Of a DNA stretch of 64,000 nucleotides, positions 50,712 through 62,900 are shown piece by piece. The stretch lies in the NCBI GenBank assembly GCA_019914945.1, contig CM034109.1, forward strand, positions 8,982,479 through 9,046,478. Reading direction: 5' to 3'. Position numbers and translations under genes: made by a program. The notes beneath the pieces are model-generated. The model saw nothing but the letters and a program-made list of their open reading frames with translations, was not told the origin of the DNA and ran no database searches. How positions within the stretch are numbered: the first letter of the stretch is position 1; each line of letters opens with the position of its first letter. The DNA comes from Typha latifolia (taxonomy: Eukaryota; Streptophyta; Magnoliopsida; Poales; Typhaceae).

Positions 50712-53700
50712 ATGACTTGGAAGAAAGACGAATTCAATGGCTCTGGCAGGATTGACATCGACGCTTCGGATTCAGGCCATGCTCGGCTCAAAGAGCTTGG
50801 TTACAAGCAAGAACTCAAGCGCGATCTCTCGTAAAAATCTCTCCTTTTCTAAGGGTCTCCAGTACCTGAATCGATTTCCTTGTGATTTTCGCTCCATTTC
50901 TTTGGTCTTTTGGATTTATGGGTCTTGTTGGGTATCCTCTCACAGGGTGTTGTCAAACTTTGCCTTCTCCTTTTCCATCATTTCTGTACTCACCGGGATA
51001 ACCACGTTGTATAACACCGGGCTCAATTTTGGAGGGCCGGTGACGATGACCTTCGGGTGGTTCGTCGCTGGGTTCTTTACGATGTTGGTCGGGCTATCGA
51101 TGGCCGAGATTTGTTCGTCGTACCCGACGTCGGGGGGACTGTACTATTGGAGTGCTAGGCTCTCAGGAAAAGAATGGGCGCCCTTTGCTTCCTGGATAAC
51201 TGGATGGTACTAGTGACTTTCTTAGATTCAAATCCTGTTTCTGTGCTGAATGCTTGTTTTCGATTAAAAAAGGATGATCTTTTGGCAAGTCTCTTGTTTA
51301 CTGAATTCTTTGGTTGTTCTTTGAAGATTATAGTTGGTGTAGATTGCACATTAAAAATTCTAACGGTATGAATCAGGTTATTTATTGTTTTAAGTCGGAT
51401 TGGCCTGACCATTGACTATCTTATCCAGCATGTTTGGTAACATGAATATATTAGGACTTTCATAACAGAGGTGAGATTCAGGGCTATAGAATGATGTTGA
51501 TCTGATTCATCTCCGTTTCCCTATTGCGGAGGTGTGGTAGCAATGCATTATGAGAGACATTATCAGTGGAGCAGAGCACGCATCATAAATCTTTATGGTA
51601 TTCTGGAGAATCTTTAGTAAGATTCTTACTGTAAAATGTAAGGTATTATTATACTTTCTTGCTTGTGCATCGGATTTCATTTTATATTGGGAAAAAAAAC
51701 TGTGTTTCATAATGTGAGAAGCGAGAACTTCACTTTCAATGTGAGAATGTTATTTGTGGAGGATGTTTATTCTCTTTTCTGGAATAAAGCTTGGTGAAAC
51801 CGTGAAAGTAATATCCTTGGCTAAATGGCTACTAGAAAAGTTACTTCTGCTTTCTAACTTTAAAGGGTTGGTGTAATAGAATGAGGGTCATACCACTTAT
51901 AGTCACCTGTAGGCTGTAGGGTGTAATATAATGAGGTTCACAATCACTTGGAACTTAAAAAGTATAGTCATCTAAATGCATTTTATCTTGTGTTCATCTG
52001 TATCTTTTATGAGTTGAATGGGATGTATTAAACCCATCTGCAGTTTTTTGTTTAAATCAGAAACTACTTATTTCAGTACCAATCATTTTATGATGACACT
52101 GTGTAAACCTTATATTTAATCTCTCATCCATCCATTACTTAGTTTTTTCTTTCTTTTCCGTGCAGGTTTAACATTGTTGGACAGGTAATTGAGAAGCCCA
52201 AGACTTCTTATCTGAAACTTGAAGTCTTTTCAATCTGAAGAATACCTTCGTTGGAGCTGATTTATCTGTTCTTATTCTTCTAAGATGTTAAACAATCTCT
52301 CTATTTTGCAGTGGGCTGTCACTACAAGTGTAGATTTCTCATTAGCACAATTAATTCAAGTTATTATCCTACTTAGCACGGGTGGAAATAATGGAGGAGG
52401 ATACAAAGCTTCTAAGTATGTGGTTATTGGTTTCCATGGGGGGATTCTGCTTCTTCATGCCATAATCAATAGTCTTTCCATTACTTGGTTATCTTTCTTT
52501 GGACAGCTTGCTGCAGCATGGAATATACTAGGTAATGCTCTCTCTCTCTCTCTCTCTCTCTCTAAGTTTTCTATCCGATAACCTATCAGGGTCCTGATGG
52601 GTTGATTCTGCGCAGGTGTCTTTGTCCTTATGATCACTATACCTGTAGTTTCTACTAAGAGGGCCAGTGCTGAATTTGTTTTTACTCATTTCAACACTGA
52701 TAATGGTGCCGGAATCCACAGTAAACTTTACATATTTGTTGTGGGACTCTTAATGAGCCAATATACGTTGACAGGATATGATGCATCTGCTCATATGGTA
52801 TGATATCTATCTTCTCCTTTTATCCAATTAAATACTTTATAATATGTCAATTACATAGAAGTTTGTACGTGCATAATATTATATCCAATCAACTAGAACT
52901 TTCTCAACTATATACTACTGACACAATGTCATGCTCGCCATTGATTCTTATCCAAGTCTGTCATTTGTCACTAAGCAGGTAATAGAGCATTTTGTTTCTT
53001 CCATCTAGGTCTTCTAAGATCATCTCCTTCGACAATCTAACTTAACTATGAAATCCCCTTCTTTAGATACTTGTTCTACACTCTAATGATTCATTTTCTT
53101 ATGGAAGTTCAATACTAGTTACAAACTTTCAAACAAACATAATGTGCCAACAGTAAGCTTCTTACAAACTACTGTACTGTTGAGCAATTTCTGAAGTTTT
53201 TTCTTCATTCAGACAGAGGAAACTAAAAGTGCAGACAAAAATGGACCTAGGGGAATAATTAGTGCCATCGGTATATCAATCATTGTTGGCTGGGGTTACC
53301 TACTTGGCATCACATTTGCAGTGACAAACGTTCCCTATCTTCTGAGCACCAACAATGATGCTGGAGGATATGCAATCGCTGAAGTATTCTACCTTGCCTT
53401 CAAAAATAGATATGGAAATGGTGTTGGTGGTATTATTTGCTTGGGAATTGTTGCTGTTGCAATATTCTTTTGTGGTATGAGTTCAGTAACAAGCAACTCT
53501 AGGTAAGCATATTGTTTCTGTGCCTCTCAATTTCTAGCATAATAGTTACTTTCTCCTATCATTGAATAGGTATTTTAGTTTCTAGTAAGTTTCTTTTCAT
53601 AACTCTCAAGTGGATTTTCTTTTCAATGGTTCACTTGCAATCTTTATCCTTCATGGCAATATATTGTTTTCTTGAAATTAGGATGGCTTACGCATTTTCA

Positions 53701-54791
53701 AGAGATGGAGCGATGCCATTATCATCACTGTGGCATAAAGTGAACAAGCAAGAAGTCCCGATAAATGCAGTTTGGCTCTCTGCATTCATTTCATTTTGCA
53801 TGGCATTGACGGTAATGACCATGTCCCTTTGATCTCCCTGTTTTTCCACACATTTTTTTTAATCTCCAAAAAACATATGATTTATGTTTGTTTCTCACAT
53901 TGTTCACTGATAAACAAACTACAATGCCACTTCTTTACTGTTTGCGAATTTAGTAGTTCCTTCTGACACATACTTGTGGCATTATGCCACTGTTCAAATC
54001 TAACTCTACAGTCCAAGTTTATATAGGAAAAAGGATTTTCTTGCATTCACTCACATACTTCCTTCTGGCACATATCAAGTGAAATTTATGTCATTTTATG
54101 AGTAACTCTGCAATTCAAGTTAAAACTGAAAAGTTGCATATAAACACCATTTATTTGTGTTGTTATCATGTGAATTATCTGACCTCATGATTAGTCTTAG
54201 GAAGTAAATATAGGAAATTTGCAGGATTCAATCGGATATTAAACTAGACTTCTTCCAAGAATAATATAAAGTTAAGGCCTTTCTAACAAACAAATAACTC
54301 AGATCATGTATATACATGCCATAATGCCTCTGATGAACTTTGCACCTCTTGTTTTACTTTTGACACTTGCAATTAGCATAAGATTAAATCAAGAAATCTT
54401 TGCACAACCTAATCAGATACGTTTCTTTCTTCTTTCCGTGTAGTCTCTTGGAAGTCTTGTAGCATTCCAGGCAATGGTTTCTATAGCTACAATTGGACTC
54501 TACATTGCTTATGCGCTGCCGATCTTTTTCCGAGTGACTCTAGCTCGAAAGTCCTTCGTCCCAGGCCCCTACAACCTCGGTCGATATGGGGTCCTGGTGG
54601 GTTGGGTTGCTGTGCTTTGGGTTGCAACAATTACAGTTTTATTTTCGCTGCCAGTTGCTTATCCCATTACAAAGGATACTCTCAACTACACACCAGTAGC
54701 TGTTGGTGGCTTATTTATCCTAGTTGTTTCTTCTTGGATTTTTAGTGCACGACACTGGTTCAGAGGTCCCATAACCAATATAGATACCTGA
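50712..54791 (+). CDS. Amino-acid permease, BAT1-like (APC superfamily)
   Basis: Eight exons: 50712-50830, 50946-51206, 52166-52184, 52312-52531, 52616-52797, 53213-53502, 53682-53811, 54444-54791, giving 522 residues. Matches plant BAT1-type transporters (bidirectional amino-acid/GABA carriers of the APC superfamily) in sequence and length. About 12 hydrophobic segments are expected. Landmarks: SVLTGITTLYNTGLNFGGPV, GLSMAEICSSYPTSGGLYYW, FASWITGWFNIVGQWA, LTGYDASAHMTEETKSAD, GMSSVTSNSRMAYAFSRDGA and FVPGPYNLGRYG. Exon 3 is a 19-nt micro-exon. All introns are GT-AG. An upstream duplicate of exons 1 and 2 lies at 46297-47564. The substrate is inferred from the family: basic and acidic amino acids or GABA, at mitochondrial or other membranes. 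Confidence 0.93.
52538..52562 (+). repeat. (CT)n microsatellite in permease intron 4
   Basis: About 12 CT units directly after the exon 4 donor, inside an 84-bp intron. Confidence 0.85.
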
Positions 54792-55525
54792 ATGTAAAAA
54801 CGGCATATTGTATACTTCTCAATTATTATGTTTAACTGTTGATTGCTTGATTAATTTGTCTTCTTGGTCCATTCTCTGTATGTCATCTCTTTGTTGTTCA
54901 AGTAGACAGTAGATTCTGTGGAATGGAAAGCAAGAAAAGAAGATTACATCTCTTCTTCTTTTTTTCAATCTTTTTTCATATACTCCTGTACACATAATGT
55001 TTCACTGCATATTAGGCTAGTTGACATTCTTAAAATTATTATCAGTTATAAACCACTTATTTTGATCTTATTCTCGATTGTGGATAGATAAATAGAATGA
55101 TATAAAAGTGTTTTGAATATAGATCATAAAAATGCATGGTAGGCACAGAGTCCTTATGTAATTATGAGACTGGAATACAGTTCAGTAGTAGGGATCATTA
55201 TATTTCACACCCTATCCTTTCAGAATTAACACTTCGAGCCCAAAATATAAATACTGGAATAGATAAGGTGTGGATCATAAATTCGTAAGAACGTAGGGTA
55301 CGGGTTCGAATCTACTATCTAAATCCAGATCCAAATAAATAAGCATCCTCGTAGTCGTCGGTGGATAAACCGCGCGGTACTCCCAATTCGAGTTCTCTCT
55401 CCTCTCCTCTCCTCTCCTCTCATCGCCGTTCCGATACCTCTTCGCAAATAGCAAACAGCTTGAGGGACTCCACGCCACCTTCGAATCCTTACACGTCAAA
55501 ACCCTTCATCTCCATCGATCTCGAT
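54792..55525. other. Intergenic
   Basis: About 730 bp with the 3' UTR of the permease and the promoter/leader of the SUMO-like gene. The leader contains a CTCCT pentamer repeat (about 55396-55420). Confidence 0.5.
55396..55420 (+). repeat. (CTCCT)n repeat in SUMO-like gene leader
   Basis: About four to five CTCCT units, pyrimidine-rich, about 110-130 bp upstream of the start codon. Confidence 0.8.
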
Positions 55526-58380
55526 ATGGTTCGTAAAACCCTCCCATCTCTCTCTTCCATTTGTTTAAGATTTTCTAGGGTTTCCACCTTCTCGATTCTT
55601 GTCCACAGGAGGAACCCACAGAGGAGCTCGAGCCGCTCTTCGACTACAGCCGCGTCCAGCCCGAGAATTTCTTCTCCTTCGATGGTAATATTACTTACAG
55701 TTATTTCTTATTGCTGTTCTTTTCATCTCTAGGGTTCGATCCGCAGATAGCGACTTGGAGAAGTCTCCAATCTTTGCGAATTGCAAGCGGAGGAAGATGT
55801 CCGATGCGGGGGTGAGTTTTTTCCCCTAATTTTGTCCTACTTAGGGTTTTGGTGCCAATCGTTGTATATATTTAGATTGACGTTTCTGATTTAAAATTGG
55901 ATGATCGGAAGGGGAAGGGAAATGGGAAGGTAGACTGTGAGGATGTGGTTGTTTTAGATGAAGGTAAGGGTCAGAAGAAGGTAGAAGACGAGGATGATTG
56001 GTTGCCTCCTCCACCGCCTAAGGTTCACAATGCCGGATTGGAATTGGAGGATAAGACTTTACAGGAGTTGAGGTACTTCACATGCCTTAGTTTTTGGTGC
56101 GGATATCTTGCTGTCTAAATAGTTGGAGTTTGAAATCTTCCCTCGTTACCTATTGTTCATAATGGTCTTTGATATAATTGTTTATGCTTGTATAGTTGTT
56201 GTATATGATTCGAGGATATATATATATATATATATGATAATGTACTTGGCTTTCTGTTATTTTGCTGCTCATTTGGCGTTGAGCAACTGTTACAGCACTT
56301 GGATTATCTTATCTTTCATACACCCTTGGGGTGTAACTTGTCAGAGACCATTTTTTGCCATTGTTCAATCATTGGCTAATTTGACGTAACCTTGGGGATG
56401 TGCTAGGCCTTAAGATTACATGCTGGATAATTGTAGGATCGGTCACTATGCAATTTATAGAACATCTCATTCTAGCAGTTAGTTGAGGACCACTAGGAGG
56501 AAGGGAATTAGAGGAGAGAGTTAAAAGGATATAAGAAGATGGGTGAAAGGAGAAATAACCTAAAAAAATTTGAATATAGTCATTATCCATTAAATGCTCA
56601 GTGCTGACAAATCATACGTAATTTCTGATTTCCCTTTGACTCTCTGTAGAACCCTAATCCCCCCATCTTCCATTTAATGAATCTCAGGTCTTTTAGTTAA
56701 GATAATTCTGCTATTATAGTATTTGGAAACCCAAAATTAGAGTAATTAAGGGAAAGCTTTGAAACTTCATGAACTTTTCAACTTGTACTTGATTTATCCT
56801 TAATAAACTGATAACAGAACCTAGATGAAGGTAGTGAAACCTTCTTGACTCACCCGTTAAGTATCCAATATATGTTTTGATAGTCATGGTTTCCAGTGAG
56901 CAGCATTCACTACTGATTAGAAAAAGGTAGAAAACTATCTGAAACAGCTTATCTCCAATTCATGGACAGTTATCTTGAAATAATTAGCATGCATGTATGT
57001 CTAAATGTAAATAGAAATGATGAGTTGTGACAATATGTAAGAATATCATTGGTATTTCACAATTTATATAAAAGAACTTTCTGAGATGACATGATTATCA
57101 TCTTCATTAGTTGTTTGTGGTACCTTCTTTTTATTTTTATATTTTTACTTTCTTTTTGTGAAACTTCTTACAGATTAGATACTACAAGCAAGGTTCAGGA
57201 CAAACAAAATAATTTTCTCGTATCTTTCTACATTTCATAATGATATTAGCCACCGATTCCAAATAATTGGACCAAAGGCTTTGTTATTGTTGTTAGCTGA
57301 TCATCATGTTTCTTGTATGTAGATTAAAGAAGCAGGAGTTGGCCTCATTTGCTCGATCAGCTCAAGATGTATTGAAAGATTTGGTGGAAACTGCCCGAAA
57401 AGAACTTGACAGAGCCCGGAAACCTGCTGAAGAAGTAATTCTGGACATGCCATCAAAACCAAAAGTTGAAAGACAAAAAATTGTTATATCTATTCAAGAC
57501 ACTGATGGGCAGAAACAGTTCCGGATATATGCGGTAGTACTTTGAGCACTCATCTTAAATACAATGGATTCTATATTTTTGTGAGTCATGCACATAGAAG
57601 GGCTCGTGATATTCTGTCCATAGTGGGAGAAGATCTCAACTTTTTATTGGCATCATATGAACTAAACTGTTCTCCCTTGTTGACACATTTGACAACATTC
57701 ATGCAATAAAAGGCTATCCTTGGTATCCTGCTAGTTGCAAGTGTAGAAACATTTAGTGGTTGCCCAAACCTCCCACCTATTCAGGTTCTGAGGGAAGATA
57801 TATGCAGTCCTTACCCATATTCCTATGCGTCTATAATATACTTAGCAGTACATGCATGACTAAATACTTGATTAAAGTTGCCATGCTGGACATGAAGATT
57901 TTGAAATGCAGCTACTTGATGATGGTTCACCGATTTGGATGTGTTTTAAGATTCAATATATGACATTTTCATGCTAAATGCTGTAGGATAAATATCTATA
58001 TCATCTACTGGTAGGAAGCTTAAATTATGTTCATGATGTTCACAAAGCTTCTTCCGATCATGAACACCATGCTTATGTTGATCATCAAATAAGTTTATGA
58101 TCATTTCCATTACCTTTAAATAATTAATATTGGTGTATGCATCACTTTAAATCTCTTGCAGTTTGTGAACTACAGCATCTTTATTATCTTGTGGAATCTG
58201 TTTGGCCTGCAGGATGACAGCTTCGAGAAACTCTTCAAATTGTATGCTGAGAAGGTCAAGCTTAAGCCAGAAGATTTGGTATTCTGTTTTGATGGGGATA
58301 AAGTTAGCCCAACTGCAACACCAAAGGATCTGGCGTTGGAGGATGATGATATGATTGAAGTTAATGTGAAGTTACACTGA
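55526..58380 (+). CDS. SUMO-like (Rad60-SLD) domain protein
   Basis: Six coding exons: 55526-55528, 55609-55684, 55747-55811, 55876-56072, 57323-57533, 58213-58380, giving 239 residues. The C-terminal third (about residues 160-239) is a ubiquitin/SUMO-like fold of the Rad60-SLD type: RQKIVISIQDTDGQKQFRIY, then SFEKLFKLYAEKVKLKPEDL and DDDMIEVNVKLH. It ends without a diglycine, so it is not conjugated. The N-terminal part is acidic with a DDWLPPPPPK motif and a predicted helical segment (ELASFARSAQDVLKDLVETA). This matches plant proteins annotated as ubiquitin-like superfamily/NFATC2IP-like. The first coding exon holds only the ATG, followed at once by a GT donor; no upstream in-frame ATG was found. 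An alternative acceptor at 58161 would change the reading frame, and I do not use it. Confidence 0.86.
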
Positions 58381-59919
58381 AGACAGAGGAAGAGTTGCTT
58401 CCCTGGTCTGCTTAACTTGGGAGTTTGCTAACCTGTACAATTAGGGGTGGTAAGTTTTTCAATTTTGATAGCTTTTATCTTGTTTTCTTTATGGTGTTTA
58501 TGTAATTATGTATATGAATAGATGACAACAACACAGGTATTGGGAAACAGTATTTATCAGAGTAGCAGACACTGTGCTTCCAAAGATTACTTGTTGCACA
58601 TTGTATTCTCAGATTCAACAATAAGGTTACTTTTAGTTTGTTCTTTTATACCATGATTGTCGACAATTTCACAAAGTACACAGTTCATCTGTCTTGTGTA
58701 TATTACCTAGACATTGTACTTTTTTCAAACTTACTGCGTCCATTCGGAGCGTTGTTCCCTTTTTGTCTCATGTTTTATTGATGAGTACGTTTTTTATTTA
58801 TATGTCTATAACGTATGCAGTGCGTAAAATTGTTCTTGCAACGTTGAACGAGGAATCGATATAAATTTGAAGAGTCTTTGACTAAACTAGACCTATTTTT
58901 TATTTTATTTTTACCGAATCAAATTATTTTTTAAATTATTATTAAATGGAGTTTAATTTTATAGTTCTAACAAAAATATTAAACTAATTAGTATTTTTAA
59001 AAACGTTGATCATTTATCGCTAGGCATTTTTTTTTCTTATATAAAAAACACTGATCAGTTTATATTTTAGAATCAGACAAAAAGCTAAATTAATTATTGT
59101 TTTTATTTAAAAATAAAATATTAATTAATTAAATCTCATTTAATAATAAGTGAAGAGTAATCTACTTCGATAAAAATAAATTGGAACAACACTAGTCAGA
59201 CTAGCCAAAAACTCAGAAATAAAAGCTAGCAGAGTATCATGCCGTAACTCTTATAAATAATTTGCTCATGATCAACAAATGTCTTGCATCAAGACGGATT
59301 GGTAGCCTTCGATAATTAAACCTGGAATTTAGTGACCTTAGTTTATTCTCCAAGTTTCGGATCTGTACTCCGCGTTACATATCAGATACGAGTCGAATCC
59401 ATAAATGCGTCCTCAGAACACCACAAATTGTGCAATATAAGAACTAGGAATGCAAACAGTTTATAACCTGGGGCCTAAGCTTCATACCAGCACAGCAGTG
59501 GCATGGACTTTAAAACAATTTCAACGAAATACATTGAAGAAAACAATACCCCACAGTATGAAACATCAATGACCATAATGGGCAAGTAAATAACAAGCGG
59601 GGAGGATATATAAAGACTGTAAATGTCTACAGATCTGCAAGGGTATATACAGACTTGTGAGTGAAGGCTTGTCGTGTAAGCAGAATACAATCACCATATG
59701 GGTATCAACTTTTAGCAAAACATATGAGCTTAAGAGGCAGGAAGGAAAAAAAAACAAGGTTAAGAGTAACAATTTACTGTAATGTTGACCGCCATCTGGG
59801 GCTACAGACCTTTTTTTTTTCCTCCTTACGCAAACCATACAGCAATCAAAACAGACCAAAAGATGTTGGACATTGACCAGTAGCCCAGACAACACTTGAT
59901 ATCTTTGCTCGGAAAGAAG
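58381..59919. other. Intergenic between convergent genes
   Basis: About 1.5 kb with the two 3' UTRs and an AT-rich centre (58900-59170). No gene is recognised; the frames seen near 59475-59895 lie in the LEUNIG-like 3' UTR. Confidence 0.5.
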
Positions 59920-62900
59920 TTACTTCCAGAGCTTGACAGACCTATCATGACTTGCAGAAGCAACTAAACCTGTTACATTTGACACTGCAAGAGCTGCTAT
60001 TAAGCCGTCATGTGCAGCAAGGGTCATGGTCTTGTTTTCAGTCATGTCCCAGAGTTCCAGAGACTGCATAATAACAATCACTACAGTGAGCAGGGGGGCA
60101 GGGATAAAGAACAGTAATAAATATCATAGGGATATTAAAGAGTAGATGACAGTATATATTTTAAGAATACTGCTGAGTATTCAAGAGTAACCTCATCCTA
60201 ACCACTTCATAATTAAAAAAGGACTTGAAAAGACTGATTATTAGAAGCTTTGGTTACACATAGGATAAGATGTTTAAAAGAATAAAAAAGGGAAAGAAAT
60301 GTAGGAAAGAAACTGACTGATACTAAGGTTACTTGTAGATACAGATATTAATTATCCAAGATATATCTATGCATACAAAGGTGATTTCACTAGTAAAGGC
60401 TGTTCAACTTTAACCGAAGTTCTGAGACTGGAGATTGATCATTGTGCTAGTTGTTCACAATATAAAAGTGATACCAATCAGTATCAGACAAGCGTCTTTC
60501 CAATAAATGTGGGACTGGGAGCATCCTTAAAGCAGAAATAGGAAAACCAATAAGACTCTTTTACTTTTTACACAGAAAAAGCATGCAATGAAATTATGCC
60601 CTTTAAAAATCATATGCCCTTCAGTAATACTCATCCATTACTATCATATTAACAACAGACATCATTACCACATGTTGTCTGACCTGTACTTTAACACCTT
60701 GTACTTGTCTGGCTCATAACATCTAATCATAGTTTTGTGATCTACCAACTTGAGGACCTTGAAACCTCCAATAGTTGAAAATGCAATAAAGAATGTCACT
60801 GACTACTAATTCGCAAACAAATTAAAGATGCCACCAATCGTCATTCTTGTTTTTTCTCCACTTGTACATTCCTAGTATGCAACCATCGAACAGTTTATGT
60901 ACAACCCTCACTCTGGTTATTCTATAATATTTTAAGCCTCCTCTACTTCATATAATATTCTTGATCAGGCTTATAGTTTCATTAGTAATATTTTTCCTTA
61001 CCATTATGTAAGAAGTAAACATGCTGCCAATAGAGAACTAAATGTGCATGTCATATAGATCACATACTGCTATTGTCAATATTCTGAGAAAAGTTGCATC
61101 AATCAGATTAGCATGCAAATTGGACTGGCAATTCCAAGTTGACAAACCATTCCCACTTTTATCTCCAGATGTCAACTGCAACCTCAACTTTTCATTCACT
61201 TCCTAATGCTTCAAAAATCTAACCACCACAAGTTGAAACCAGGATTTCAACTTGGTATAATAATATAATATCTACACTAAGAAGCATGTTCGACATCCCA
61301 ATCATGGTCTGTCTTGTATGATATTCCACAATTGATAAAGTGCAGAAACTTGCCTGGTAACAACCGATAACAAGCAAAGATGGATATGTGGGGTGGAAAA
61401 CACACGAGTGAAACTTGTTTCCACTGCAACTCAACTCATGCATACATTCTCCTTCGCTGCCGGACCGAAGTGACCACACCCTGACAGAATCTTCACTGAC
61501 AGAAGCTAGATACTCACCAGAAGGATCCCAACAAACCGAATCAACACGCTTAGTGTGCCCCTGAATTTTGCCACCAATGAAAGATTGAACATCAAGATTG
61601 AACATCAAGATTCTTCCAATTAAAAATTTAATATCCAAGTACATTTGGGAAAAAGATACACAAGCAATCAAATGAATGGACAAAGTTACAGAGTATCTCC
61701 TTAAATAGTAATCGCCACATGGAACTCGTAATTCCATTCAGAAGTCGAATATATACAGTATAAATGATGCAGTTGTCATATACATACACATCTTGGTATT
61801 GCAGAAATAAGGATTATAACATAGGATTATGAAAGAGAAAGAAAAACCAGAAGAACCAGAAGAACCAGAAAATTAGATTTTAACATTCTGAGAGTTGCAA
61901 GTCAGGTCCACAATAGATTTTTAATCAAAGGGAGAACCAGAAGAAAAATGATAACACTGAAAGAATCAATTAGTACAAAGTATTGGAGCTCATTGTTACT
62001 ACCAATTTGTTTATAGTGATGGCAAACTTATTAAGGCGTTGCCAATCAAATTATATTTTTTATAACCAAGAATGAAGGCAGGAGGAGCAGATTACGCAAA
62101 TAAAAAGGATCAGCAAACAGCCAAACATGTATACAGTAACAAAAGTTTCAGCCTGTACCATTCTGTCTGGGTTGAAATTAACCATGATCAAAACCCATTT
62201 CCATTTTAGGTTGCATAAAACTGCAAAGATATTTGACATAAATTTTTTCTTTGTATTATCGAATAAACTTTTATCTAGCCCAAAAACTATACTGGATAGC
62301 CCTATAAGAGTTGGTTTGCAATTACACACTTCCTATTAACATCATTAAAATAAGAGGTACCAACATGAGAAATTATTCCGATTAAGAGCCTAGTGATATC
62401 ACTTTCATTGGCTATGATTATAAAACTTACAGCTAGAAAGCAACCTGCAACCTGCTTCAGGTCTATACAATCTGATAGTGTAACAAAACCAACCTGTAGT
62501 GAATGCCTGCAGGCCTGTGTCTCCACATCTAGTATGGATATGGTAGTGTCAGCTGCAGCCGCAAGATACCTACCCTGACGAGGTTGAAATCTGAGTTGTG
62601 TTGTGCCGCCCTGGCAGCACATTGAAACGTTAACAAATGATATAACAGTCTGTATTGATTATTACAGAAAAAACAATCTAGATATTATACCAAAGTTTTT
62701 AACATTTAAAGAGAGAATAATTTGTATACAAATTCACATATTACAAAGAAGAATTGTGTACCTTAAAAACTCTAGCACAGCTACCATTATTTATGCTCCA
62801 GTAACGCAATTCTCCATCGCCGTCACATGAGCAAATCAGATCTTCCTTATTTGGGTGGAAGTCAAGAGACATGACAGATGCAGAATGCCCAGTAAAAGTA

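Noticed and set aside
58161..58212. Alternative acceptor for the last exon of the SUMO-like gene (after CTCTTGCAG)
   Set aside because: Its 51-bp extension is open but encodes a hydrophobic stretch (IFIILWNLFGLQ) that does not belong in the ubiquitin-like fold; acceptor 58211-58212 joins ADDSFEKLF correctly.
61219..61353. Continuation of the WD40 exon past VIGCYQ as a separate protein end
   Set aside because: The continuation loses WD40 character at the GC donor, and the next exon SLELWDMTE restores the family sequence exactly.
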